Part shown: in pieces, positions 47,477 to 59,933 of the stretch
How the letters are laid out: each line of letters opens with the position of its first letter
Numbering within the stretch: the stretch's first letter is position 1
DNA from: Haberlea rhodopensis
Taxonomy: Eukaryota; Streptophyta; Magnoliopsida; Lamiales; Gesneriaceae
Length of the DNA: 64,000 nt
Reading direction: 5' to 3'
Assembly: GCA_907163345.1 (NCBI GenBank)
Contig: CAJQUN010000142.1
Coordinates: 1,116,001-1,180,000 of the forward strand
The notes under the pieces: generated by a model
Seen by the model: only the letters and a program-made list of their open reading frames with translations
What the model was told of the DNA's origin: nothing
Databases searched by the model: none
Made by a program: the position numbers and the translations under genes

Positions 47477-47671
47477 TTAGATAACCAGGGAAGAGTGAAG
47501 GGTAGCCTTTAGAGACAAGTTGGCTAGGTATTCATTTAGGCATGCTTATGCATGTGATGCATATGGTTGTATACGTGATATACTAACATGCTTTGAATAT
47601 TTTACTCTTGTTATCTAACGGCTTATATTATGAACTGCTTTTGGTATTGTTGTTAACTATTGTGTTGCAGC

Positions 47672-50600
47672 ATGGCGAACCTCAATGAAGAGGTAGGAGA
47701 TATGGACAGTAGACATGCCAGTATTGCTCAGCCGAACCCCTTACCACCACCTGCTGTGGGCGTGGAGCCCAGTGTACAGATATTACTGCCAGGGGAGCTC
47801 AGTTTGAAGCAGTTTCTGAGTTTCCATCCGCCCATGTTTGAGGGGACTGAGTCTGGCGAAGTAGCTGAGGAGTGGTTGGAACGTATAGAGCAGATACTTG
47901 TGACTGCACCTTGTGCACTCACGGCATGGCTGAGGTTAGCAGAGTTTCAGCTGGCTAAGAAGCCTGCTATGTGGTGGAAGACCACCGTGATGGAGCTGAG
48001 AGCTCTAGGTATGGCAGTTGACTGGACTGTATTCCGGACCCGGTTCCTTAACCGGTATTTCTCTGCAGCTGCCAGACAATTGAAGGAGGATGAGTTCAAC
48101 AGTTTGAAGCAGGGTAGCATGTCCGTAGCAGACTACGCTATGCAGTATTCCTCACTGCTGAGGTATGTACCTCATATTGCTGTCAACAGCCATGCCAAGA
48201 TGAGGAACTTTCTGAAAGGTCTGAGGCCGGAGCTATTCGATAGGGTTATCTCTAACAACCCCAGCTCGTTTGACGACGCCCTGACACGGGCAGAGTTGGC
48301 AGAGATTGCCGTAGGCGCATACAAGGATGTTGTACCCCCTTTTGTACCATCACAGAGGCCTACTACTGATAGTCTGAAGCCACGAGGGGATCAGTTTAAG
48401 GCTCGTGGGGCCTCATCATCTTCCAGGTTTAGTGGGAAGAAGTCTCATGGACAGAAGCAGAGCACCCGGGGGCACACACAGGGAAGCAGGACAGAGGTAC
48501 CCAGGTGTACCAACTGTGGAGGATGGCATTTGTTACGTGACTGTCGGGGTTGCTATATTTGTGGCAAGATGGGCCACATAGCTCGGGGTTGCCCCAATCG
48601 GGCAGTTCAGACGGATTCAGGGCCGAATAGGCCAAGGTTTGATGCTGGGAGGGCACCACAGAGGCAGCAGTTTGCACCACGACCCCTGGGAGGTCAGACG
48701 ACAGGACCGCCGCAAGGACAGGTGTATGCACTGACCCGGGAGCAGGCCGAGGCAGCCCCAGAGGAGGTCATTGCTGGTACGTGTCATTTACTTACGTACC
48801 CTGCACTTATATTGATAGATACAGGTGCTTCCCATTCCTTTGTATCTACTGCCTTTGTGGAAGGACACCATTTGTGCTCGTCTCTGTTACCCACGCCTCT
48901 CATGGTCTCGACACCCACGGGGAAGCATGTGATTGCGGATCGACAGTTATCAGATTGCCTCATTTATTTTGAGGGCAATGATCTGAGGGCCGATTTGATT
49001 CAGTTAGAGATGGCAGACTTTGACTGCATTATCGGCATTGATGTGTTGAGCAGATACCGAGCTATGGTAGATTGCCAAAAGAGGATGGTTCGTTTTCTGT
49101 CTGATCAGGGGTTCCTGTGGACTTTTTATGGGGACGGCTCTCGTCCAAGGATACCAGTAATCTCGGCGGTTAAGATGTCGCAGTTATTGGAACGTGGCCA
49201 TACTGGGTACCTTATTTATGCTATGGATGCTTCAGAGGAGAAGGAAGTAAGAGCCGAGGACATTCCAGTTGTGGCGGAGTTCAGTGATGTGTTTCCAGAT
49301 GAGATTCCGGGATTTCCGCCAGTCAGGGATGTGGAGTTTGCTATTGAGCTGCTGCCAGGGACATCAGCCATTTCTCGTGCCCCATACAGGATGGCACCGG
49401 CAGAGCTGAGGGAGCTGAAGGTACAGTTACAGGAGCTCCTCGACAAGGGATACATCCGTCCTAGTGTATCGCCTTGGGGTGCGCCAGTCTTGTTCGTGAA
49501 AAAGAAGGATGGATCAATGCGTCTGTGCATTGACTACAGGCAACTGAACAAGGCTACAGTGAAGAACAGATATCCGCTTCCGAGGATTGATGATCTGTTC
49601 GACCAGCTTCAGGGTACGGAGGTGTACTCCAAGATAGATTTGAGGTCAGGCTATCACCAGGTACGGGTTAGAGCTGGTGATGTCCAAAAGACGGCTTTTA
49701 GAACTCGGTATGGACACTATGAGTTCTTGGTGATGCCGTTCGGTGTGACAAATGCACCTGCAGTTTTTATGAGCCTGATGAACAGAGTATTTCAGGAGTA
49801 CCTCGATCAGTTTGTGATCGTGTTTATTGATGACATCCTAGTCTATTCGAGGAATGAGGAGGATCATGCCGATCATCTGAGGATAGTACTCCAGATCCTC
49901 AGAGATCATCAGTTGTACGCCAAACTCAGCAAGTGTGAGTTTTGGCTGAACAGTGTTGCATTTTTGGGCCATATCATATCACGAGAGGGGATATCAGTAG
50001 ACCCGAGGAAGATAGAGGCAGTTATGGATTGGTCTACCCCTACTTCAGTCAGTGAGATTCGAAGTTTTCTTGGTCTGGCTGGCTATTATCGACGTTTCGT
50101 CGAGGGTTTCTCAAAGATCGCCAAGCCACTTACCCAGCTGACTCAGAAGGGAGTCCCATTTTGTTGGTCAGAGGCTTGTGAGCAGAGCTTCCGGGAATTA
50201 AAGCACAGACTGACTACTGCACCCGTTCTAGTGATACCCAAGGAGAACAAAGGATTTGTCCTTTATACCGATGCATCTCTACTGGGATTAGGGTGCGTAC
50301 TGATGCAGGACAGACATGTAGTGGCTTACGCTTCGAGACAGTTGAAGCCACATGAGGCGAGGTATCCAGTCCATGATCTGGAGTTGGCAGCTATAGTGTT
50401 CGCCTTGAAGATATGGCGACACTACTTATACGGTACCTCATTTACCATCTTCACTGATCACAAGAGCCTGAAATCTTGTTTACACAGGCTGAGCTGAACA
50501 TGAGGCAGAGGAGATGGATGGACCTGCTGAAGGACTACGATTGTGAAATCGAATATCACCCGGGAAAGGCAAATTTGACAGCCGACGCTTTGAGTCGGAA

Positions 50601-52224
50601 GGTGAAGAGCACAGCAGAGGATGCTATGTCTCTGTCAGCTATGTTTAGCTCCTACTGCCATTTGGGATTCGATTATGATGTATCTTCTTCGCCAGTACAG
50701 GTTTTGACCTTGCTAGCTGAGCCTGTTATATTTGATCACATCAGGAAGGCTCAGGGGACCGATGTAGAGGTTCAGAGATGGATGTTAGTGGTTCATTCAG
50801 GACAGCCATCGAGATTCAGAGTGGCTGATGACGGTTCTCTGAGGCTCGGCGACAGATGGGTGGTTCCAGATACACCCGAGTTGCGCCAAGGTATATTACA
50901 GCGAGCTCATTGTAGCAGGATGAGTGTCCATCCAGGTGGGAAGAAGATGTATAAGGATCTACGCAGCCAGTTCTGGTGGAGGCATATGAAACAGGATGTC
51001 ACCTCTTTTGTCAAGCGTTGTTTGATTTGTCAGCAAGTGAAAGCTGAGAGACAAAGGCCTGGAGGTGAACTAAGAAGTTTAGAGGTACCCGAGTGGAAGT
51101 GGCAGCACGTATCTATGGATTTCGTGACCCACTTGCCGAGGACTGTTTCGGGTTTTGATGCCATCTGGGTAGTCGTGGACAGGTTGACTAAGAGTGCTCA
51201 TTTCATTCCCTACTGTATGACCTTCACACACTTAAGAATGGCGCAGTTATATGTCAAAGATGTGGTGAGACTGCACGGGATCCCTGTTTCGATTGTGTCA
51301 GATCGAGATCCGCGGTTTACATCTCACTTTTGGGAGGGTCTGCAGACAGCTCTAGGTACAGAGTTGAGGTTGAGCACAGCCTATCATCCCCAGACGGACG
51401 GACAGACCGAGCGTACGATACAGACGCTCGAAGATATGTTGAGGGCTTGTGTGCTGGAGTTCGACACTTCATGGCAGGACTCGATAGCCTTGGTGGAATT
51501 TTCTTACAACAACAGCTACCAGGCAAGTATTCAGATGGCTCCTTTCGAGGCCCTCTATGGTAGGCGTTGTAGGTCACCCTTGTGTTGGGATGACATGGAC
51601 CGTAAGTCGGTTGGAGGACCTGAGTTGGTTCAGGAAATGGAAGAGAAAGTTAAGGTTATCAGAACAAAGATGAAGGCAGCTCAGGATAGACAGGCAGCAT
51701 ATGCCAATCAGCGGCGTAGACCGTTGGAGTTTCAGTTAGGCGACAGAGTGTTTTTGAAGATCTCACCCTTCAGAGGCGTAGTACGGTTTGGGATGCGAGG
51801 GAAGTTATCCCCGAGGTATGTAGGGCCGTATGAGATCTTACAGCGTATTGGTACTCTGGCATACCGGTTGGCTTTACCGCCCTCTCTGTCTGGCATACAC
51901 GACGTTTTTCATGTGTCTATGCTGAGGAAGTATGAGCCAGATCCCTCACATGTGTTGCAGCCTTCAGAGGTTCAGATTGAGTCCGATGTTTCTTATGTGG
52001 AGCGGCCTATCAGGATTTTGGATAGAGCAGACCGCAGACTTCGGAACAAGGTTATTCCTATGATCAAGGTACAGTGGGATCGTAGGGGTGTCGAGGAGGC
52101 CACGTGGGAGACAGAGCGACACATGGTGCAGCACTATCCAGAGTTATTTTCTGGTATGCGTTTATATACTGTTTTATTTCTGGTTAGTAGCATGTTTGAT
52201 TTCGGGACGAAATCCTATAAGTAG
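47672..52224 (+). pseudogene. Element H gag-pol, one apparent 1-nt deletion
   Basis: ATG at 47672 (MANLNEEV). Approximate residues: gag domain 50-215 (WLERIEQIL, WWKTTV); CCHC knuckle CYICGKMGHIARGC at 294; protease LIDTGASHSFV at 383; RT with LCIDYRQLNKATVKNRYPLP and FIDD at 718 (49823-49834); RNase H YTDAS near 866. The frame then shifts at about 50474 (codons AAA TCT TGT, where relatives need one more base before CTTGTTTACACAG) and continues at 50476-52224 with HHCC integrase, core MDFVTHLP / DRDPRFTSHF / YHPQTDGQTE, and chromodomain-like VQWDRRGVEEATWE. It drives copying and integration of the element. With one deletion and no other stop, it could be a sequencing error or a very recent knock-out. 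Confidence 0.95.
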
Positions 52225-52232
52225 GGGAGTAT
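52222..52232 (+). promoter_or_regulatory. Polypurine tract of element H
   Basis: TAGGGGAGTAT directly before the 3' LTR. It overlaps the gag-pol stop codon. Confidence 0.85.
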
Positions 52233-53620
52233 TGTGATATCCCCGAAATGATTATGTGATTTTAATCATTTAAGTTATATTGTGATGTTAATGTGTTAAT
52301 TCATGGGATTGGATAAATTATATTGGGGAGAATTACTTCAGGGTGCATGTAACATGTATTGGGTTTTTGGGGTGTGTATTGTTGTTTTGGTAAAGCATGC
52401 AAAAGGGTAATTGAAGTATTTTGTTGAGAAAATACTATAAATATCATGTGGGGATATTTTAAATACATCGTGCTAAATCGGGACCAAAACATAACACATC
52501 AAACCACCCAACACTTAACCACCCCCCCCCAACCCATACTTTGACTCAGCATGAGCTGGCCATGCTTCCACTTGGCTCAATAATTTAACACCTTTCCAGC
52601 ACTCCAAATTTCGAACCTCCTCTTCCAAAATACCATCCAGCAGCTGCTAAGCAATTTTAGGAGGAGCCCTTCCATTTCCATCACCTGGAAATCCTTCAAA
52701 AATCGGGGCAAAGTAGGAACCATCCCAGGTGCCAGCACAACCGAGGAGATAAAGTCGATTGACTCCTCTATCTTTTGAAAGGTACGTAAGCGACGTACGG
52801 GCATCCCAACGGTAACATGTACTTTATGTTTGTCTTTATGACACATGATGAATGCAATGTGGTGCATTAAGATTATGATACATGTTTTTATGCATTGTTT
52901 TTGCATATGTATGTTGTGAAATATAAGAGGTGTATTTCACGAGTCAAAGTTATCTTAGTAAGGATTTTAATGGCTTACGCTAAAGTCCATTGGAAGCGAT
53001 GAAGAATTCCGCTTACATGGAGTAGCAACGCTAAAGTCCATTGGAAGCGATGAAGAATTCCGCTTACATGGAGTAGCAAGAAGCATTAAAATGTACTAAT
53101 GATAAGGGCTCAGGATGAAATAAGGATTTAAGGGAAAAAGGAATGTCATGACATTGCATATCCATACATTCATATAATGTGTTTCTATTATGAATTATGG
53201 TACAGGGACAACCAATGGGCGATATAAATGCTGGAAATACAGGAAGGACTTGTGTTTAAGATTTGCATTTATGCCTTACTTTCATATTATGTTAAATATG
53301 AATTGTGTTATGCTCATGTGTTGGGGGTTGTCTTTGTAGGTGCTTTTGTTGACGAGAACCAGGGCCGGGGTTGATATGCTGAGCTGTAAGGAGTGCTACA
53401 GGATTAGCATGATAGAGTTTTTGTATAGCTTCTACTGAGTAGAGTAAGACTATGATGTAGTACCTTTGTAGGAAGTATGTCTTTCCTTTTGGAACATTTT
53501 GGTACTGTAATCTCTAAAGCTCAGGTTAATCAACACGGCACATTACTCTGATATAATCACTTGTATGTTTAGTTCTCTAAATTGCACCTTAATATCTTGA
53601 TGTGATAACGGGGTCTCACA
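52233..53620 (+). repeat. Element H 3' LTR
   Basis: 1388 bp, apparently identical to the 5' LTR except two fewer C in the poly-C run near 52521. Confidence 0.96.
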
Positions 53621-53625
53621 AGACC

Positions 53626-53796
53626 GTTCCGCACTTATACTTTCAGTGGTCTGTTCTGTACAAGAATTGATTAAGAGACAGATTTCTTTCACTAATTCGA
53701 AAGAAATCACAAAGGATTAATTTTTAGAAGGAGTGTTCATTCACCCCCCACCCCCCCCCCCCCCCCCCCTCTAAACACTCCGGACCGATCCTAACA
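53626..53796 (+). repeat. Element G 5' LTR, second part
   Basis: Resumes after H with GTTCCGCACTTATAC and ends CCGATCCTAACA. It has a 19-C run at 53751-53769 close to the end. Confidence 0.85.
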
Positions 53797-53798
53797 AG

Positions 53799-53813
53799 TG
53801 GTATCAGAGCAGG
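53799..53813 (+). promoter_or_regulatory. PBS of element G (initiator tRNA-Met)
   Basis: TGGTATCAGAGCAGG two bases after the LTR. Confidence 0.9.
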
Positions 53814-53843
53814 TCATCTTAATCAGTAAAATCACTCGAGCTG

Positions 53844-55759
53844 ATGGCATCATTTAACAAAATTCCTATGTTCTCAAAAGAAGACTATGATGACTGGAGA
53901 ATCAGAATGCAAGCTCATCTGGCAGCTCAGGATGACGATATGCGGTTTGTCATCACTGATGGACCAATGAAGATTCTAAAATAAATACAGCAGTCGCCAT
54001 TACTGGTGGTGAACCACAAATGGTAGAAAAGGACAGATCCCTCTGGACGAATGAGGAAAGAAAGAAAGCAAATCTCGATAATGTGGCCAAAGACATCTTG
54101 TTCAAGACATTGGACAAGAACATGTTCAGCAAAATCAAAATGTGCTCTACTGCCAAAGAAATTTGGGAGAAGATAGCACAGCTATGTGAAGGCAACGACC
54201 AGACCAAAGAAAACAAGCTGACTGTTGCTCTTCAAAGATTTGAGGGCATAAAAATGAAGAGTGGAGAAACTCTAAATGAGTTTGATGAAAGAGTCACTGG
54301 CATCATAAATGAACTGAATGGTCTGGGGAAGGAATATTCTAACAGAGAGATCGCTCTGAAAGTTATGAGAGCTCTGCCAAAGGAATGGGATGTTAAGACC
54401 ATTGCCATGAGGGAATCAAAAGATCTTAACAAGGTTGAACTTCATGATCTGTTTGCAGATCTTAAGGCCTATGAGTTTGAACTGATAAGCAGAGGTGAAG
54501 CAGAGCCATTCATCTCTCAACCAAACAAGGCCCTGGCAGCCATTCCAGACCAGATCGCTTCAACATCAGACCGATCCGCTGAACAGATAAGTAATGATGC
54601 TATGTCATTATTTATCAAGAAATTCGGTAAATTTATGTCTAAGAATAAGAGGAACTTCAAACCCTCTCATCATTATAAATCAAGAAAAGATGATGCTGTT
54701 AACGATCAGGCTTGCTACAATTGTGGTAAGACCGGACATTTTATTGCAGATTGCGCCAGACCAAAGAAAGAAGAACGGAAAGAGAAGCATCGTGATGATA
54801 GGAAGAAGAAGCACTACAAAGACCGCAAGAATCATGGAAAATCCCAAAAAGTCCTAGTAGCTGAAGAAGGAAACAGCAAATGGGCTCAGACAGACTCAGA
54901 CTCGGAAAGCTCTGAATATTCTTCCAGTGAAAGCGAAGAAGATATTCAATGTCTCATGGCAGACGAAGAGATGAGTCAGACAGATGAGGTATATGATCTT
55001 GACTCAAATGAATTTACACGAGAAGAGCTCATGTCCGCACTGCAAGACATGGCTAATGATTATAGGATCTTAGCTGAATCATTTGAGAAAAATAAAGCTA
55101 AAGCCAGTAACCAAGTAGATGAGCACAATAACCCAAGCTGCTCTGAGCAGGGTGAGTGCAATAGTCTAAAGATCGAGCTGAATAAGCTAAAAATCTCCTA
55201 TGATCAGCTCCATGAAGAAAACAAGAGAATTAGCACACAAAATGCTAAGCTTTCTCATATATTCAAAACATGGACAAAATCCAGAACATCTTTGGAAGAA
55301 TTACAAGAGGTTCAAAGAAACGTCGGTGACTTCACCGGCATAGGCTTTGACACCAAAGATGAGTCTGAGCTGTTGCTGGTAAAGAACCAAGTCAAACAAA
55401 TGACATTTGTTAAATCCAGCACAGTATATGAGACTGAAGCACCTAAGATTCAAACAGGAGTCTCTTACGTGAATCAAAATCTGAGAAAAGGAATTGGTTA
55501 TGTTGACCAAGCCAAAGAAAAGGCACCAGCAAGATTTGCATCTATCAGACCAAATCCAAAGGTGCAAGATCGAAGGCAAGGAAGACAATACAATTACTAT
55601 AATTCAAAACCGATTCAACGTAGATATAGACTACCTAATGAGAATCAAAGGTTTTCACAGCGCACACATTATCACACACAACATCAAAACAGACCAGCAC
55701 ACAGCACACCTTACACACACAAGCCATTGAAGCTGAACAGGTGTGGGCTCCCAATCTAA
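53844..55759 (+). pseudogene. Element G gag (Sirevirus-type), one frameshift
   Basis: ATG at 53844 opens MASFNKIPMFSKEDYDDWRIR, the usual Copia gag start. The frame is lost at 53981 (CTA AAA then TAA, apparently one base missing) and continues from 53984 to 55759. The continuation has the UBN2-type region (WTNEERKKANLDNVAKDIL, LNEFDERVTGIINEL), a CCHC knuckle CYNCGKTGHFIADC (54714), a very charged Lys/Arg/His then Ser/Glu stretch, and a coiled-coil-like segment. It would form the particle. The long charged tail is usual for Sireviruses. The gag-pol junction (55730-55815) is also disordered: stops, and GPK and DWVP fragments in another frame. Confidence 0.88.
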
Positions 55760-55811
55760 TCCGTTCTGGACCCAAATAGGATTGGGTACCAACAATAATT
55801 ATATTTGATGA

Positions 55812-58800
55812 CAGGTACCGAAGAAGCTCGCATCAGACTGGTATTTGGACAGTGGGTGTTCCCGTCACATGACTGGAAACATCGAGCTGCTGTCTGAAGT
55901 CACACAATGTACTGGACCCAAGATCATCTTCGGAGATAACTCAAAGGGTAAGACCGTGGGCAAGGGTAAGATTGTCCATGGTAACATTATTATCAATGAT
56001 GTGCTGTTAGTTGAAAATATGTGCTATAATCTGATCAGTATAAGTCAACTCTGTGATAATGGTTATGCTGTAGAATTTCACAAACACACTTGCACTGTTA
56101 AATCATCAGACGGTATAACCGTGCCCGTAGGATTCAGGAATGGAAATACATATAAGATTAACTGGAATCATGCTCAACCTGATAATCCTACTTGCTTCAT
56201 CGCTAACAATGATAATAAACATTGGCTGTGGCATAAGCGTTTGAATCATATAAACTTTAAGACCATTTCCAGCCTGTGTAAACATGATTTAGTTATCGGT
56301 CTGCCCAAGATCAATTTTACTAGGGATAAGATCTGCGAAGCTTGCCAAATGGGCAAACAGATCAGATCATCCTTCAAAAACAAGAATGCCAAATCCTCCT
56401 CCCGCTGTTTAGAATTATTGCATATGGACTTGTTTGGTCCTATACCAATAACAAGTTTAGGGGGAATGCGGTATACTCTTGTTGTTATTGATGATTACTC
56501 ACGCTTTACATGGACTATATTTTTGAGCAGTAAAGATCAGACCGGTCCGAAGTTGATCAAGCTGCTGAAACGCACTCAGAACGAGAAATCATCCAGCATA
56601 GACAGGATTCGTAGTGACAAAGGCACTGAGTTTTCAAATCAGAATCTTGAATCCTTTCTAGAAGATCGTGGAATCAAGCATGAGTTTTCAGCCGCTCAAA
56701 CTCCTCAACAGAATGGAGTTGCAGAACGAAGAAACAGAACGCTCAAGGAAGCAGCAAGAACAATGCTTGCTGATTCTGGAATTTCGCAAAAGTTCTGGGC
56801 AGAAGCTGTAAACACTGCTTGCTACACTCAAAATCGGTCCATGATCAACAAGAAGCTGAACCTTACCCCATATGAAATATGGACTGGTAACAGACCATCT
56901 ATTTCTCACTTTCATATTTTTGGTTGCAAATGCTTCGTTCATAACAATGGTAAGAATCATCTTACAGCATTTGAAGCTAAGTCAAATGGAATATTTTTAG
57001 GATATTCATCAACTAGCAAAGCCTATCGAATTTTTAATAATCGAACCTTAACTGTAGAAGAATCTGTTCATGTAGTTTTTGATGAATCTTTATGTGTTGA
57101 GGGCAACAAAGAGTCAATTCAAAATCAGATGGAAAATATCTATCTCGAAGCTAACAGTGATGATGAGATTGTAGCTAACAGGTCAAGAGACAATCCACCA
57201 GAACCAGAAGTACCAGACAGACCGGATCTAGGCATTGAAACTTCTTCAGATCGAGCTGATCCGGATGTTCTTCACTCAAATGTTAAAGCAGATGCTGATC
57301 ATGCTGCTACTACTCATCCGACCGGACCAGACAATCCAGATTCAAGCTATCGATGGACTAAGAAGCATCCACCCAATCTAGTGATTGGTAGTCCCTCTGC
57401 ACCGATCAGAACCAGAGGACAGATGATGGATGAATTCACACATGCTGCTTTCATCTCTACTCTGGAACCTAAGAAGATCGATGAAGCTCTAACTGATTTC
57501 AACTGGATTAAGGCCATGCAAGAAGAGCTAAATCAATTCGAACAAAATCAAGTTTGGAGTCTAACCCCCAGACCAAGCGATCTGCCTGTCATTGGAACCA
57601 GATGGGTTTTCAGAAATAAGCTGGACGCAGATGGAACTGTGGTTAGAAACAAAGCCAGACTGGTGGCACAAGGATTCAGACAAGAAGAAGGAATCGACTT
57701 CGATGAATCATTTGCACCGGTCGCCAGACTTGAAGCCATCCGAATCTTTCTTGCATATGCTGCCTTTAAAGACTTCAAAGTATATCAGATGGACGTTAAG
57801 AGCGCTTTTCTTAATGGAAAGCTTCAGGAAGAAGTCTACATTGAGCAACCACCTGGATTTCAGGACCATTTGTATCCCAATCATGTGTATCTACTGAATA
57901 AAGCAGTGTATGGTCTGAAACAAGCTCCAAGAGCCTGGTATGACACTCTATCTCAATTTCTGCTGAACCATGATTTTCAGATCGGCTCAGTAGATAAAAC
58001 TCGCTTTAAATTTATTAAGGGGGAACATACCCTATTAGTTCAGATTTACGTTGATGACATAATCTTTGGGTCAACTAACCCCAAATTGTGCGAGAAATTT
58101 TCTAAGTTAATGCAGGGACAATTTGAGATGAGCATGATGGGAGAACTTTCATTCTTTTTGGGTCTCCAAGTAAAACAGCTCAACAATGGTATTTTCATCA
58201 ATCAGACCAAGTATACCAAAGAGCTCCTCAAGAGATTTGGAATGGAAACATGCTCAACTGCATCAACTCCTATGAGTCCAACAATCAAGTTAGACAAATA
58301 TGAAGGGGGAACAGTAGTTGAAGTAACCATGTATAGAGGACTAATCGGATCGCTATTGTATCTTACAGCGAGCCGGCCTGATATTATGTTCTCAGTCTGT
58401 ATGTGCGCCAGATTTCAGTCAGAACCAAAGCAATCACATTTTATTGCTGCCAAGCATATTCTGAAATACTTAAAAGGATCTCAGAACGTTGGTCTTTGGT
58501 ACTCCAAAGATTCGAACTTCAGCTTGATCGGATATTCCGACGCAGACTACGCTGGGTGTAAGATTGATCGTAAAAGAACCAGTGGAACATGTCAATTTCT
58601 AGGTGAAAGATTGATCTCTTGGTTCAGTAAAAAGCAGACATCGATTGCCACATCTACAGCTGAAGCAGAGTATCTCGCCGCTGGAAGCTGTTGCGCTCAA
58701 ATGCTCTGGATTCAACACCAGCTCAAAGACTATGGCATCCAAGCTGTTGACTCTCCGATATTTTGCGACAACACAAGTGCAATCGCTATAACGTATAATC

Positions 58801-58991
58801 CAGTTTTGAACTCTCGAACAAAGCACATTGATATACGCCATCATTTTATTCGAGATCATGTTGGCAAAAAGGAAATTCGGATCGAGCGCATCTCAACAGA
58901 GCAGCAAGCAGCAGACATCTTCACCAAACCGCTCCCAGAGGCTAAGTTTAATTATTTTCGTCAAATTCTTGGTTTAATTGACTTATCTTAA
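55812..58991 (+). CDS. Element G pol: protease, integrase, RT, RNase H (open)
   Basis: Open from just after a TGA at 55809 to the stop at 58989-58991, with no internal stop. Motifs in order: protease WYLDSGCSRHMTG; pre-integrase HWLWHKRLNHINF...CEACQMGKQ; integrase core LHMDLFGPIP, RSDKGTEFSN and QQNGVAERRN; RT WVFRNKLDADGTVVRNKARL, YQMDVKSAFLNGKLQEEVY, YGLKQAPRAWY and YVDD (58047-58058); RNase H GYSDADYAGC, STAEAEYLAA and FCDNTSAIA; end ADIFTKPLPE. These are the full set of Copia enzymes with catalytic residues present. Whether it can be translated depends on the broken gag junction upstream, because no obvious independent start exists. Confidence 0.92.
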   Translation, partial: QVPKKLASDWYLDSGCSRHMTGNIELLSEVTQCTGPKIIFGDNSKGKTVGKGKIVHGNIIINDVLLVENMCYNLISISQLCDNGYAVEFHKHTCTVKSSDGITVPVGFRNGNTYKINWNHAQPDNPTCFIANNDNKHWLWHKRLNHINFKTISSLCKHDLVIGLPKINFTRDKICEACQMGKQIRSSFKNKNAKSSSRCLELLHMDLFGPIPITSLGGMRYTLVVIDDYSRFTWTIFLSSKDQTGPKLIKLLKRTQNEKSSSIDRIRSDKGTEFSNQNLESFLEDRGIKHEFSAAQTPQQNGVAERRNRTLKEAARTMLADSGISQKFWAEAVNTACYTQNRSMINKKLNLTPYEIWTGNRPSISHFHIFGCKCFVHNNGKNHLTAFEAKSNGIFLGYSSTSKAYRIFNNRTLTVEESVHVVFDESLCVEGNKESIQNQMENIYLEANSDDEIVANRSRDNPPEPEVPDRPDLGIETSSDRADPDVLHSNVKADADHAATTHPTGPDNPDSSYRWTKKHPPNLVIGSPSAPIRTRGQMMDEFTHAAFISTLEPKKIDEALTDFNWIKAMQEELNQFEQNQVWSLTPRPSDLPVIGTRWVFRNKLDADGTVVRNKARLVAQGFRQEEGIDFDESFAPVARLEAIRIFLAYAAFKDFKVYQMDVKSAFLNGKLQEEVYIEQPPGFQDHLYPNHVYLLNKAVYGLKQAPRAWYDTLSQFLLNHDFQIGSVDKTRFKFIKGEHTLLVQIYVDDIIFGSTNPKLCEKFSKLMQGQFEMSMMGELSFFLGLQVKQLNNGIFINQTKYTKELLKRFGMETCSTASTPMSPTIKLDKYEGGTVVEVTMYRGLIGSLLYLTASRPDIMFSVCMCARFQSEPKQSHFIAAKHILKYLKGSQNVGLWYSKDSNFSLIGYSDADYAGCKIDRKRTSGTCQFLGERLISWFSKKQTSIATSTAEAEYLAAGSCCAQMLWIQHQLKDYGIQAVDSPIFCDNTSAIAITYNPVLNSRTKHIDIRHHFIRDHVGKKEIRIERISTEQQAADIFTKPLPEAKFNYFRQILGLIDLS

Positions 58992-59192
58992 TAGTTTAGA
59001 TGTTCTCTTACTTTCGCACTTAAAGATTTCTGTTGCCACAGATTGATAATACAATGTTCAGAAAGACACAGACCGGTCCGAACTTTCAGACCGATCTATG
59101 TCAATCTGATGTTATCCCATGATCTGTTTGGTCAATACATCTTTTGTACAAAAACAGCACGGACTGATCGCATTTTAACCGCCTTAACTATC
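58992..59192 (+). other. Element G spacer after pol
   Basis: Non-coding. Carries CAGACCGGTCCGAACTTTCAG and CAGACCGATC at 59069-59098, the motif also frequent in the G LTR. It ends at the solo-LTR target site CTATC (59188-59192). Confidence 0.65.
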
Positions 59193-59933
59193 TGTGATAT
59201 CCCCGAAATAATTAATTGCAATTAGGGCATTAATTTTTGTTATGTGATATAATGGCGATAATTAGATTATGTGTTGGGACTAATTATCTTGGTAAAATGC
59301 TTGTCACATGGTTGGCGTGACCCGGTAGAGCATTTTCGGGTACATGTTGTACATGTTGGGATTTGGGTGTTATAATGGTTTAAATGATATGGGTTGTGTC
59401 TATTTGGTAATGCATGATTTTAATAGGGATCTTATTGCATTGTGGTATAATACTTTTAAAATATCATGATGGGGTATTCTACATACCATGCTTGTGTCTT
59501 GGAATACAATTAAAACCCCATATCATGGCTTGGGAGCCACTTGCATGCTTTATATCCCATCACCCTCTCCATCAACTTTTTGGTCCCTAAACCCCATCCA
59601 CTCATCCAGAAGCTGCCATTTTCGTTTTTGAAACTAGAGAGGAGGAGAAAGCTTGAAAAAAAAGGAGTCTTTGGTGTTTTCTTGCTTGAAACTTGGAGCT
59701 CAAGTGGTAAGCTTCCACAATGGTAGAGTTTTATTGAGTTTGGTTGGGTTATAACTTGTTTTTGGGATTAAAAAGGGGTAGATCTTGTTCCAACATCTTG
59801 TTTATGTTTGGGGGTTGTATTTTAAGGTTGTTTTGTGGTTATATGTTGAGCATTGGAGTTGTTCTTGGTTGTATGGGAGTTTAGGTGTTGTTAGAAGCTC
59901 ATACAAGGAAATTTCTCGCAAAAACAGGGCTTC

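Larger units (their letters stand above)
46065..53620 (+). mobile_element. Element H: young, nearly intact Gypsy chromovirus
   Basis: LTRs 46065-47454 and 52233-53620; TSD AGACC (46060-46064 and 53621-53625). I saw no substitution between the LTRs, only a poly-C run of 11 versus 9. It has a PBS for initiator tRNA-Met, a gag-pol in Gypsy order (protease, RT, RNase H, integrase) with a chromodomain-like C-terminus, and a PPT. Lineage is probably Tekay/Del-like, but this needs a tree. It sits inside the LTR of G. One apparent 1-nt deletion disables it. Confidence 0.96.
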
